Source: Acidimicrobiia bacterium (GTDB lineage Bacteria; Actinomycetota; Acidimicrobiia; IMCC26256; JAENVU01). From it: a stretch of DNA of 7,401 bases. Below, piece after piece: positions 1-7,401 of the stretch. Position 1 is the stretch's first letter. Each line of letters begins with the position of its first letter. The notes beneath the pieces were generated by a model. That model was not told where the DNA came from and did not search any database. It saw nothing but the letters and a program-made list of their open reading frames with translations. Both the position numbers and the translations under genes were made by a program. The stretch lies in assembly GCA_025357995.1 (NCBI GenBank), contig JANYLF010000095.1, forward strand, positions 1-7,401. The letters run 5' to 3'.

Positions 1-851
1 CGGGCCACCGCGCCGGCGTGGTCGAGGTCGCCGGTGAGGTGGTCGGCGACCGCGCCGCGCCACACCGTGCGACCAATTGCGAAGCCGACGAAGCCAGGGA
101 CGCCGGCCGCGGTCCGTAGCCACTGGTGCATCGTCGCCTCGTCCGCACTGCGGCTGAGGACGACGCAGCCCACTCGCTCCCGGCCGCGGCTGCGCGCCTG
201 TTCGGCGATCGTCACGCAGTCGTCACGACGGTCGATCCCTTCGATCTTCCAGAGGTCGGGCTCGATTCCCGCGCTTTGCATCGTGGCCATCACCGCGCGG
301 GTGAGTCCGGGTCGGACGTTGGTGTCGTAGGCCTCGGGCCCGCCGGCCTCGCGGAGCTGGGTAGGGGTGGCGGGCACGATCAGCTCGAGGAGGAACTTCA
401 TCGGGCGCGGCGCCAGCCAGGTGGACAATCGGCCGAGCCGCTCGAGCGACGCGCAGTTCTTCGCGGCGTCGCCCTCGGGGTTGAAGCGCACGAGCACCTT
501 GGCCATCGTGGGATCGAATGCCGACAGGTGGCTTGCGAAGTCTTCGCCGTACTCGAAATCGAAATGGTCGAGGCCGGCTACCTCGACCGGCATCGCGACG
601 GTTGTCCCGTCGGCGAGGGCGGTGCGCGCAATCTCGGTACCGAATTCTTCGTCGACGAGGAGGCCGGCGGTGGCTCTGTCAACTCCATGGGTCAACGCGT
701 GCGCGAACGCTTCGGCGATCAGCCGCTTGACTCGCGTGATCCCCGCTCGTTGCTCCGGGGTCGGATCGGGCGCGGCGTCGAACATTGCCATGTGGCCCGC
801 GCCACGGTGGTCGAACGCGAGCATGAAGAGGGGCTGGTCGTACCCGAGCAT
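1..851 (-). CDS. DUF2090 / IolC C-terminal-type aldolase (partial, C-terminus off the left edge)
   Basis: Reading the minus strand from the ATG at 851 gives 283 residues with no stop before the window edge. The protein opens with YDQPLFMLAFDHRG (residues 4-17), the hallmark start of the DUF2090 domain, which in proteobacteria is fused to the IolC kinase and acts on 2-deoxy-5-keto-gluconate 6-phosphate in inositol breakdown. Later motifs fit a class I aldolase barrel of the LacD kind: MAKVLVRFNPEGD with K118, and LWKIEG with K202, placed like the Schiff-base lysine of LacD. The last visible motif, VGFAIGRTVW, is typical near the domain end, so probably only a few dozen residues are missing. 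No kinase domain precedes it, so this is a stand-alone form. The family is fairly sure; the substrate is not. It is transcribed away from korAB. A GGAGG lies 10 nt before the start, and the next upstream ATG (918) is out of frame. Confidence 0.85.
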   Translation of the reverse strand, partial: MLGYDQPLFMLAFDHRGAGHMAMFDAAPDPTPEQRAGITRVKRLIAEAFAHALTHGVDRATAGLLVDEEFGTEIARTALADGTTVAMPVEVAGLDHFDFEYGEDFASHLSAFDPTMAKVLVRFNPEGDAAKNCASLERLGRLSTWLAPRPMKFLLELIVPATPTQLREAGGPEAYDTNVRPGLTRAVMATMQSAGIEPDLWKIEGIDRRDDCVTIAEQARSRGRERVGCVVLSRSADEATMHQWLRTAAGVPGFVGFAIGRTVWRGAVADHLTGDLDHAGAVA

Positions 852-861
852 CGGGCGATGG

Positions 862-866
862 CCTCC
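862..866 (-). promoter_or_regulatory. Ribosome binding site of the DUF2090 aldolase gene
   Basis: The minus strand reads TTGGAGGCC, with GGAGG 10 nt before the ATG at 851. The spacing is slightly long, but this supports the 851 start, which also places the conserved DHRG motif right at the N-terminus as in the family. Confidence 0.55.
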
Positions 867-913
867 AACGCTCGATGGACGTGGCGAGCGGTGACTCTCG
901 GTGGGAATGGCGG

Positions 914-919
914 AGCATA
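914..919 (-). promoter_or_regulatory. Possible -10 box for the DUF2090 aldolase gene
   Basis: The minus strand reads TATGCT, which fits the actinobacterial TANNNT -10 pattern. It would place transcription start near 907 and give a leader of about 55 nt. I find no convincing -35 at 16-18 bp. This rests on a six-base match only. Confidence 0.25.
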
Positions 920-930
920 CCGGCGGGTTG

Positions 931-957
931 GGTACCGAATGCCCGAGAGTTCGGACC
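931..957. promoter_or_regulatory. Imperfect inverted repeat in the divergent control region (candidate operator)
   Basis: GGTACCGAA (931-939) pairs with TTCGGACC (950-957): CCGAA/TTCGG is perfect, and GGT/ACC continues the stem after one bulged A at 934. The 10-nt spacer would put the two half-sites somewhat more than one helical turn apart. A further TTCGGT at 978-983 repeats the same arm. The repeat lies between the two -10-like boxes, where a regulator could affect both the aldolase and korAB. No known binding site is recognised, and short repeats occur by chance at this GC content. Confidence 0.3.
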
Positions 958-965
958 GTCGTCAG

Positions 966-971
966 TACACT
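966..971 (+). promoter_or_regulatory. Possible -10 box for korAB
   Basis: TACACT fits TANNNT and lies 42 nt before the korA start codon. Transcription would begin near 978, giving a leader of about 36 nt that includes the ribosome binding site. There is no clear -35 at the usual distance; the inverted repeat occupies part of that area, as might be seen at an activator-dependent promoter. Confidence 0.35.
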
Positions 972-1013
972 GAACCCTTCGGTGGCGGGGTGTGAGGAAC
1001 GAAACGAGGTCAC

Positions 1014-2883
<1,870 letters not shown>

Positions 2884-2891
<8 letters not shown>

Positions 2892-3900
2892 GCCGGTGGC
2901 GTTGACGAAGAAGGACTTCACGTCCGATCAAGAAGTGCGCTGGTGTCCCGGCTGTGGCGACTACTCCGTGCTCACCGCGTTGCAGCTGATGATGCCGGAA
3001 CTCGGAGTACGGCCGGAGAACACCGTGTTCGTCTCCGGCATCGGGTGTTCGAGCCGGTTCCCGTACTACATGAACACGTACGGGATTCACAGCATCCACG
3101 GGCGCGCGCCGGCATTCGCGACCGGCGTTGCAGTGGCGCGTCCCGATCTCGACGTGTGGGTGGTAACGGGCGACGGCGACGGACTTTCGATCGGTGGAAA
3201 CCACCTGATCCACGCGTTGCGACGGAACGTGAACTTCACGATCCTGTTGTTCAACAACCAGATCTACGGACTCACCAAAGGCCAGTACTCGCCCACGAGT
3301 GAGATCGGGAAGGTCACGAAGAGTTCGCCCTTCGGCTCCCTCGATTATCCGTTCAATCCCATCTCGGTGGCGATCGGCGCGGAAGCAACGTTCGTGGCCC
3401 GCACCCACGACCTCGACCGCAAGCACATGCAAGAGGTATTCCGTCGCGCCCACGAGCACAAGGGCGCGGCCTTCGTGGAGATCTATCAGAACTGCAACGT
3501 GTTCAACGACGGTGCTTTCGACCACATCACGAGCAAGGACAAGCGCGCCGACATGCTCGTGAACCTGCGCCACGGCGAGCCCGTGCGATTCGGCGCGGAG
3601 CAGGAGTTCGGGGTCCGTCTCAACGAGTACGGCGAGGCCGTCGTCGTGAACGTGGCCGACGTGGGCGTGGACGCGTTGTTGGTGCACGACGAAGCTCGCC
3701 ACGACCCCACAGTCGCGTTTGCGTTGTCGCGCCTGGCCGAGACGCCGACCAGCCCGACCCCGATGGGTGTGCTGCGCGCGGTGACCCGGCCCACGTACGA
3801 GGCCGAAGTGCAGAGCCAACTCGGTGCGGCGCAGGCGAACCGCGGTCCCGGCGATCTGCGGGCCCTCCTCGAATCCGGCGGCGTCTGGGACGTCGCGTAG
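2884..3900 (+). CDS. korB: 2-oxoacid (probably 2-oxoglutarate):ferredoxin oxidoreductase, beta subunit
   Basis: This 338-residue subunit binds thiamine diphosphate and the single [4Fe-4S] cluster of the enzyme. WCPGCGDYSVL (20-30) supplies cysteines C21 and C24; C55 in GIGCSSRFP and C204 in IYQNCNVFND are the expected third and fourth ligands. The thiamine-diphosphate/Mg site is GDGDGLSIGGNH (96-107) with the downstream NNQIYGLTKGQYSPTS (124-139). Residues from about 225 on form the C-terminal extension usual in actinobacterial KorB. There is no extra bacterial-type ferredoxin domain, so electrons must leave through this one cluster to a separate ferredoxin not encoded here. The ATG is at the right place for the family and has a good binding site. 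It is the second gene of the korAB operon; a 37-bp gap separates it from the methyltransferase gene. Confidence 0.93.
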
Positions 3901-3905
3901 TCGCG

Positions 3906-3931
3906 CTGACGCGAGTCAGTTCCGGCATACT
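3906..3931 (+). promoter_or_regulatory. Possible promoter for a leaderless methyltransferase transcript
   Basis: CATACT at 3926-3931 is one base from the TATACT form of a -10 box and ends 6 nt before the ATG at 3938, so transcription could begin at the start codon itself. A CTGACG at 3906-3911 is a 4-of-6 match to TTGACA, but its 14-bp spacing is short. No Shine-Dalgarno sequence lies before this ATG, which agrees with leaderless translation, common in actinobacteria. Confidence 0.35.
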
Positions 3932-3937
3932 CATCGG

Positions 3938-4687
3938 ATGGATCTGCGCGAGCGCTCGGCGGGCGCGGCCTCACGCCATCCGTGGGAGCTGGTGCGCGCC
4001 GACTTCTTCGAACGGTTGCTGGCAGAGCATGCATTGCTGGGCGCGCCGACCTGGCTCGATGTGGGTGCCGGCGATGCATGGTTCGCGACGGACCTGCGCC
4101 ACCACCTCGAGCCCGACGCCACGATCACGTGCTGGGACATCAACTACACGCCGGACGACGTAGGTGCGCTGGAGACGGCCGATGGCGGCATCGAGTTGGC
4201 CGCGTTGCGTCCGACCACGCGGTTCTCGCGCATCCTGTTGCTCGATGTGATCGAACACGTGCAAGACGACGCGACCTTCCTCACGGACGTCGTGACCGAC
4301 ATGTTGGAACCCGATGGCCGCGTGCTCATCAGCGTGCCTGCGTACCAATCGCTGTTCACCGCGCACGACACCGCACTCGGACACTTCCGTCGCTACACGC
4401 CCTCGCAGCTGGGGGCGGTTGCCGCTCGCGCCGGTCTGCGCGTGGACGCGGCCGGGGGGCTCTTCGCGTCGTTGCTTGGCGCGCGGGCCGCGGCGTTACT
4501 CAAGGAACGAATCACCTCGACGCACCCGGAATGGACCGGCATCGGTGCGTGGTCCGGAGGTCCGCTCACGACGCGCGTCACGGTGGCCGCGCTGTCGGCT
4601 GATGCGGCCCTGGCACGGATGGCGGCGCGCCATACGCGTCGGTTCCCCGGTTTGTCGTGTTGGGTGGTGTGCAGCCGTGACGCATGA
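3938..4687 (+). CDS. Class I SAM-dependent methyltransferase
   Basis: This 249-residue protein has the Rossmann-type SAM-binding fold in order: motif I WLDVGAGDAWF (39-49), the acidic ribose-binding end of strand 2 at CWDIN (D67), the motif LLDVIEHVQDD (101-111), and EPDGRVLISVPAYQSLF (124-140). The stretch LGHFRRYT (147-154) is characteristic of a subgroup often found beside glycosyltransferases. No membrane segment is clear, though 173-187 is mildly hydrophobic. I chose the ATG at 3938 because the reading frame further upstream overlaps korB and encodes low-complexity basic sequence. No ribosome binding site is visible. The next gene starts within or just after its stop, so the two are probably co-transcribed. 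The methyl acceptor is unknown; a glycan, lipid or small metabolite is the natural guess from the neighbour. Confidence 0.85.
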   Translation: MDLRERSAGAASRHPWELVRADFFERLLAEHALLGAPTWLDVGAGDAWFATDLRHHLEPDATITCWDINYTPDDVGALETADGGIELAALRPTTRFSRILLLDVIEHVQDDATFLTDVVTDMLEPDGRVLISVPAYQSLFTAHDTALGHFRRYTPSQLGAVAARAGLRVDAAGGLFASLLGARAAALLKERITSTHPEWTGIGAWSGGPLTTRVTVAALSADAALARMAARHTRRFPGLSCWVVCSRDA

Positions 4688-4700
4688 CGGGCCCGCGCCG

Positions 4701-5459
4701 ATGACAAATCCGATCGCGTGCATCGTCATTCCGTGCTTCAACGAAGCCGCGCGGCTCGACCGGGCTGCGGTCCTCGGGCTGGCGGCCCACGGTTCGGTGC
4801 GCCTGCTGCTCGTGGACGACGGCTCGACCGACGCCACCGCCTCGGTCGTTGCGAAACTCGCGGCTGAGAGCGCTCGCATCGAGGTGCTGACGTTGTCGAA
4901 GAATCAGGGCAAAGCGGAGGCGGTGCGGCGGGGGATCGTTGCCGCGCTGGGCGGTGACACCGAGTTCGTGGGTTACTACGACGCCGATTTCGCGACTCCG
5001 CCCGAAGAATTGCTCCGACTCGTCGATGTCGCCGCGGCCACGCCTGATGTGGTCTGTGTCCTGGGGGCACGCGTCGCGTTGCTCGGAACGGCGATCCACC
5101 GTCGCGCGGTGCGCCATTACGCCGGGCGGCTGTTCGCGTCCGCGGCGTCGGCCGCGCTCGGCGTTGCGGTCTACGACACGCAGTGCGGTGCCAAGGTCTT
5201 CCGTCGCGGTGACGCGCTGAACTCGGCGACGGCGCGTCCGTTTCGATCGCGATGGGCATTCGATGTGGAGTTGCTGGACCGCTTGTTGACGGGCGCGGAC
5301 GGGGTGGCGCCGATCCGCGCGTCCGAGCTGTTGGAGGTCCCGCTTCACGCGTGGCGCGATGTCCCGGGATCACGGATGCGGCTTTCGGGCGCGGCGATGG
5401 CACTCCTCGGTGTCGCACGGATCGGACTCGCGCGCCGACGGCATGGCCGCCGTTCGTAA
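4701..5459 (+). CDS. Family 2 glycosyltransferase, polyprenyl/dolichyl-phosphate sugar synthase-like
   Basis: This GT-A fold enzyme of about 252 residues opens with IACIVIPCFNEAARLD (5-20). VDDGS (38-42) binds the nucleotide sugar and YDADFA (93-98) is the metal-binding DXD. The C-terminal half carries YDTQCGAKVFR (158-168), SRWAFDVELL (183-192) and EVPLHAWRDVPGSRM (212-226). These are signatures of the ALG5/DPM1 group, which moves glucose or mannose from a nucleotide sugar to a polyprenyl or dolichyl phosphate. Unlike ALG5 it has no N-terminal membrane anchor and no C-terminal membrane domain, so it should be cytosolic or peripheral. The start is uncertain: an in-frame GTG at 4677 adds eight residues and overlaps the methyltransferase gene by 11 bp, while the ATG at 4701 leaves a 13-bp gap; neither has a good binding site. 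The sugar and the final product are unknown. Confidence 0.87.
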   Translation: MTNPIACIVIPCFNEAARLDRAAVLGLAAHGSVRLLLVDDGSTDATASVVAKLAAESARIEVLTLSKNQGKAEAVRRGIVAALGGDTEFVGYYDADFATPPEELLRLVDVAAATPDVVCVLGARVALLGTAIHRRAVRHYAGRLFASAASAALGVAVYDTQCGAKVFRRGDALNSATARPFRSRWAFDVELLDRLLTGADGVAPIRASELLEVPLHAWRDVPGSRMRLSGAAMALLGVARIGLARRRHGRRS

Positions 5460-5470
5460 CGCGACTCCCG
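5460..5470. other. Tail-to-tail gap between the glycosyltransferase and DUF1015 genes
   Basis: Only 11 bp separate the two stop codons (TAA on plus, TAG on minus). There is no GC-rich hairpin followed by a T run on either strand, so no intrinsic terminator is visible. Each transcript probably runs into the other gene or ends by Rho. Confidence 0.6.
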
Positions 5471-6694
5471 CTAGGCCTCGTCGAGACTGCGAAAGACGAG
5501 CCCGGTGCGGGGCTTGGGCGCGAAGAACGTGGTCTTCTGCGGCATCCGCACGCGTGCTTTTGCCGCGGCCCGGATCTGGCTCACGGTCACGGGCGGGAGG
5601 AGAATCGCGGCGTCGGCCGTGCCGTTCGCGACCATCGCCGCGACCGCCGCGGCGTCGTGGCGGTAGGTGATCTCGACGTCACCCAGCGCGTCCTGCGCGA
5701 TCGCGTCGAACCACGCCGACGGGACGTCGGCGAGCACCGGCTCGAGCTGGACGCGCGCGCGTTCCAGGTCGTCGGGATCGGCAACGAGGCGCGCCAGTCC
5801 TTCGGCGTCGACGAGCCCCACGCCTCCCTGGTCGCGGACGGTCGTGACCAGGGACGCCAGCGCGGTCGGTGTGTTGGGCGCGGCGTCGACGATCCGGAAC
5901 CGGCGCGCGAGGGCGAGGCGCAGACCGGTCGAAGAACTCACACCGTTGAGCACTCGGTGAATTGGTTGCACCCAGAGATGCTCTTCCGCGAGCTCGACGA
6001 CCAGGCACATCACGGCGTCGTCTCCCGGCTCGGTGATGCCGGCGCCGCGCCGTTCGTTGCGATATGCGATCGCAGTCTCGAAGCGATGATGGCCATCGGC
6101 GAGCACGATCGGCTCCTGGGCCACGATGGTCCGAATGACGTTGATGTCCTCCGGGTCGGAAATCGCGCCGAGCTGGTGAACGACGCCGTCGTCGTCCACG
6201 GTCGTCGCCAACGGAACGGCTCGGGCCGCGGCGGCCGCGAGGCCGACCACGGGGGTGAGGCCCCAGATGGGGTCGAGGTTCGCGCGGGTCGCGCGTAACA
6301 AGGCGAGGCGATCGCTCTTCGCCTTGGGCAGCGTGCGTTCGTGGGGGAGGACATCGCCCTCACCCGAGGCGTTCGGCATGACGAGTCCTCCGAGCACTCC
6401 CACGCTGTGGCGAGCCGCACCGGAATCGTCGGTAAAGGTCATGCGGTACGAATAGAACGCGGGGACGTCGTCGCGGGCGAGCACACCTTCGGCTTCCCAC
6501 TCCGTCAGCAGCGCCGCGGCGCGTTCGTACCCGTCGCCGTCGCCTGGAAGGATGAGCCGCACCGAGTTGTGGCGCGACCGAGCCGCGAGCGCCTCGCGCT
6601 CGGCTGGATCGATGACGTCGTAGGGTGGCGCGGCCACCGCATCGAGGTCGTCGGTGCGATAGCGGATGCCGCGAAACGGGCGGAACTCGGGCAC
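5471..6694 (-). CDS. DUF1015 family protein (COG4198), function unknown
   Basis: This 407-residue protein matches the DUF1015 family over its whole length. Motifs in order are PEFRPFRGIRY (2-12), AAPPYDVID (21-29), YRMTF (83-87), LPHERTLPKAKSDRL (116-130), RANLDPIWGL (137-146), VLADGHHRFETA (197-208) and QPIHRVL (243-249). The histidine/arginine-rich HHR motif and the HERT...K block look like an active or ligand-binding site, but to my knowledge no reaction is firmly established. It seems cytosolic: no signal peptide and no membrane segment. The start is GTG at 6694 with GGAGG 9 nt upstream, and the family N-terminus falls exactly there. The frame stays open upstream to 7117, but that extension is only the complement of the HAD gene. 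It is divergent from the HAD phosphatase gene, with 115 bp between. Confidence 0.9.
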   Translation of the reverse strand: MPEFRPFRGIRYRTDDLDAVAAPPYDVIDPAEREALAARSRHNSVRLILPGDGDGYERAAALLTEWEAEGVLARDDVPAFYSYRMTFTDDSGAARHSVGVLGGLVMPNASGEGDVLPHERTLPKAKSDRLALLRATRANLDPIWGLTPVVGLAAAAARAVPLATTVDDDGVVHQLGAISDPEDINVIRTIVAQEPIVLADGHHRFETAIAYRNERRGAGITEPGDDAVMCLVVELAEEHLWVQPIHRVLNGVSSSTGLRLALARRFRIVDAAPNTPTALASLVTTVRDQGGVGLVDAEGLARLVADPDDLERARVQLEPVLADVPSAWFDAIAQDALGDVEITYRHDAAAVAAMVANGTADAAILLPPVTVSQIRAAAKARVRMPQKTTFFAPKPRTGLVFRSLDEA

Positions 6695-6703
6695 GGGCGT
6701 GAG

Positions 6704-6708
6704 CCTCC
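6704..6708 (-). promoter_or_regulatory. Ribosome binding site deciding the DUF1015 GTG start
   Basis: The minus strand reads CCGGAGGC, with GGAGG 9 nt before the GTG at 6694. Together with the conserved PEFRPFRG N-terminus this fixes the start, against the much longer open frame upstream. Confidence 0.75.
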
Positions 6709-6794
6709 GGGGTCGGTCGAGGGATTGTGACACGAGGGTCCCGGCGAGTCCGGCACCGAGGACCGCACGCCGAAGACCAGTACCGAGGAGTTCG

Positions 6795-6800
6795 AGGAGG
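6795..6800 (+). promoter_or_regulatory. Ribosome binding site of the HAD phosphatase gene
   Basis: AGGAGG, a full-consensus site 9 nt before the ATG at 6810. It argues against the upstream in-frame GTG at 6699, which would add 37 residues of basic low-complexity sequence. Confidence 0.75.
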
Positions 6801-6809
6801 AGCACGCCG

Positions 6810-7401
6810 ATGACCGACGAGCCCGTGATCGTGTGTGACCTCGACGGCGTGCTCTGGCGTGGCGACGTCGCGATTGCCGGCTCGGCCGGGGCTGTGGCCG
6901 AGCTGCGGGCCGCGGGCCGACGCGTCGCGTTCCTCACGAACAACTCGAGCCATCGGGTCCAGGACGTGGTCGATCGGCTCGTGGGGATCGGCGTTCCCGC
7001 GTCCGAGGCCGACGTCGTGTCGAGTGCCCAGGCGGCCGCGGCGCTCCTCGCGCTAGACCTCGAGCGTGGCGCGCGCGTCCTCGCGTGTGCCGGCCCTGGC
7101 GTCGTCGAGGCGCTCACCGAGCGCGGCTACATCGTGGTCGACGCCGGCACGCCTGGCGAGGATCCGGTGGACGCGGTCGTCGTCGGGTTTCATCTCGAGT
7201 TCGATTTCGATCGCTTGGACCGCGCCGCCGACGCGGTGCGACGGGGCGCGCGATTCGTCGCGACGAATCTCGACGCGACCTATCCGGGAGCACACCGCGT
7301 CCTTCCGGGCGCGGGTGCGCTCGTGGCCGCGGTCGCCACCGCGGCCGGCCAGTCGCCGGAGGTCGCAGGCAAACCCGAGGCGGCCACGGTCAACTTGGTG
7401 C
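6810..7401 (+). CDS. HAD-IIA (NagD-like) phosphatase, partial (C-terminus off the right edge)
   Basis: The open frame gives 197 residues and leaves the window without a stop; full-length relatives are usually about 260-340 residues. CDLDGVLW (9-16) contains the nucleophile D10 and the general acid/base D12. FLTNNSS (41-47) is HAD motif II. VVVGFHLEFDFDRL (123-136) and FVATNLDATYP (149-159) are typical of the type IIA cap. AGKPEAAT (186-193) carries K188, the motif III lysine. The final Mg-binding acidic motif is beyond the edge. HAD-IIA enzymes remove phosphate from small molecules such as phosphoglycolate, pyridoxal phosphate or glycerol 3-phosphate; the Mycobacterium tuberculosis relative Rv1692 acts on glycerol 3-phosphate. 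Which substrate applies here cannot be told from the sequence seen. The full-consensus ribosome binding site fixes the ATG. Confidence 0.9.
   Translation, partial: MTDEPVIVCDLDGVLWRGDVAIAGSAGAVAELRAAGRRVAFLTNNSSHRVQDVVDRLVGIGVPASEADVVSSAQAAAALLALDLERGARVLACAGPGVVEALTERGYIVVDAGTPGEDPVDAVVVGFHLEFDFDRLDRAADAVRRGARFVATNLDATYPGAHRVLPGAGALVAAVATAAGQSPEVAGKPEAATVNLV

Larger units (their letters stand above)
6695..6809. promoter_or_regulatory. Divergent intergenic region between DUF1015 and the HAD phosphatase
   Basis: These 115 bp must hold promoters for both genes. On the minus strand CACAAT (complement of 6724-6729) is a weak -10-like sequence that would give the DUF1015 gene a leader of roughly 20-25 nt. 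I see no convincing promoter for the HAD gene on the plus strand and no strong repeat. The plus-strand ribosome binding site lies at its right end. Confidence 0.35.

Noticed and set aside
126..995. 289-codon plus-strand open frame across the aldolase gene
   Set aside because: It is the complement of the DUF2090 gene; its translation is Arg/Gly/Glu-rich with no recognisable domain, the usual artefact of high-GC third positions.
3824..3937. Upstream extension of the methyltransferase frame to an ATG at 3824
   Set aside because: It would overlap the korB C-terminus by 77 bp and adds 38 residues of Arg/Ser/Ala low-complexity sequence; the motif-bearing protein begins naturally at 3938.
5477..5500. 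CTCGTC...GACGAG inverted repeat near the convergent stops
   Set aside because: Only 6 bp of stem with a 12-nt loop, inside the DUF1015 coding end, and no T run on either strand; too weak to call a terminator.
5252..6298. 348-codon plus-strand open frame over the DUF1015 gene and the glycosyltransferase end
   Set aside because: It is antisense to conserved DUF1015 motifs and out of frame with the glycosyltransferase; the composition is that of a shadow frame.
6731..6838. Acidic stretch in a third plus frame (TEDRTPKTSTEEFEEEHADD)
   Set aside because: It looks like a protein tail, but a TGA at 6728-6730 closes the frame upstream and there is no start codon before it; it overlaps the HAD ribosome binding site, whose GAGGAGG explains the acidic run.
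6695..7117. 141-residue N-terminal extension of the DUF1015 frame
   Set aside because: It is the complement of the HAD gene, and the GTG at 6694 has a well-placed GGAGG and the family N-terminus.

Overview
The window is high-GC DNA with dense genes, short gaps, GTG starts and GGAGG-type ribosome binding sites. An actinobacterium is the best reading, possibly of the Acidimicrobiia. The phylum rests on GC content, codon use and the style of KorA, KorB, DUF1015 and HAD-IIA proteins; the class is a guess. I see no tRNA, rRNA, CRISPR array, insertion sequence or other mobile element. Nothing departs in base composition from its surroundings, so this looks like ordinary chromosome.

Layout. (1) 1-851, minus strand: the start and almost all of a stand-alone DUF2090/IolC-C-type aldolase, running off the left edge. 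(2) 852-1013: a divergent control region with two -10-like boxes and an imperfect inverted repeat. (3) 1014-3900, plus strand: korA and korB, overlapping by 8 bp, encoding a two-subunit 2-oxoacid (probably 2-oxoglutarate):ferredoxin oxidoreductase. (4) 3938-5459, plus strand: a class I SAM-dependent methyltransferase, then a family 2 glycosyltransferase resembling polyprenyl/dolichyl-phosphate sugar synthases. (5) 5471-6694, minus strand: a DUF1015 protein that meets the glycosyltransferase tail to tail with 11 bp between stops. (6) 6810 to the right edge, plus strand: the N-terminal part of a HAD-IIA (NagD-like) phosphatase, divergent from DUF1015.

How the parts fit. KorAB would carry out CoA-dependent oxidative decarboxylation of a 2-oxoacid with ferredoxin as acceptor, feeding the TCA cycle and low-potential electron pools. 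The methyltransferase and glycosyltransferase look like a lipid-linked sugar or cell-envelope pair. The DUF2090 aldolase suggests sugar or inositol catabolism but is transcribed away from korAB. Each block is recognisable. I did not find a clearly new system; the points worth a second look are the divergent control region, the possible leaderless methyltransferase start, the methyltransferase/glycosyltransferase pair, and the uncharacterised DUF1015 protein.
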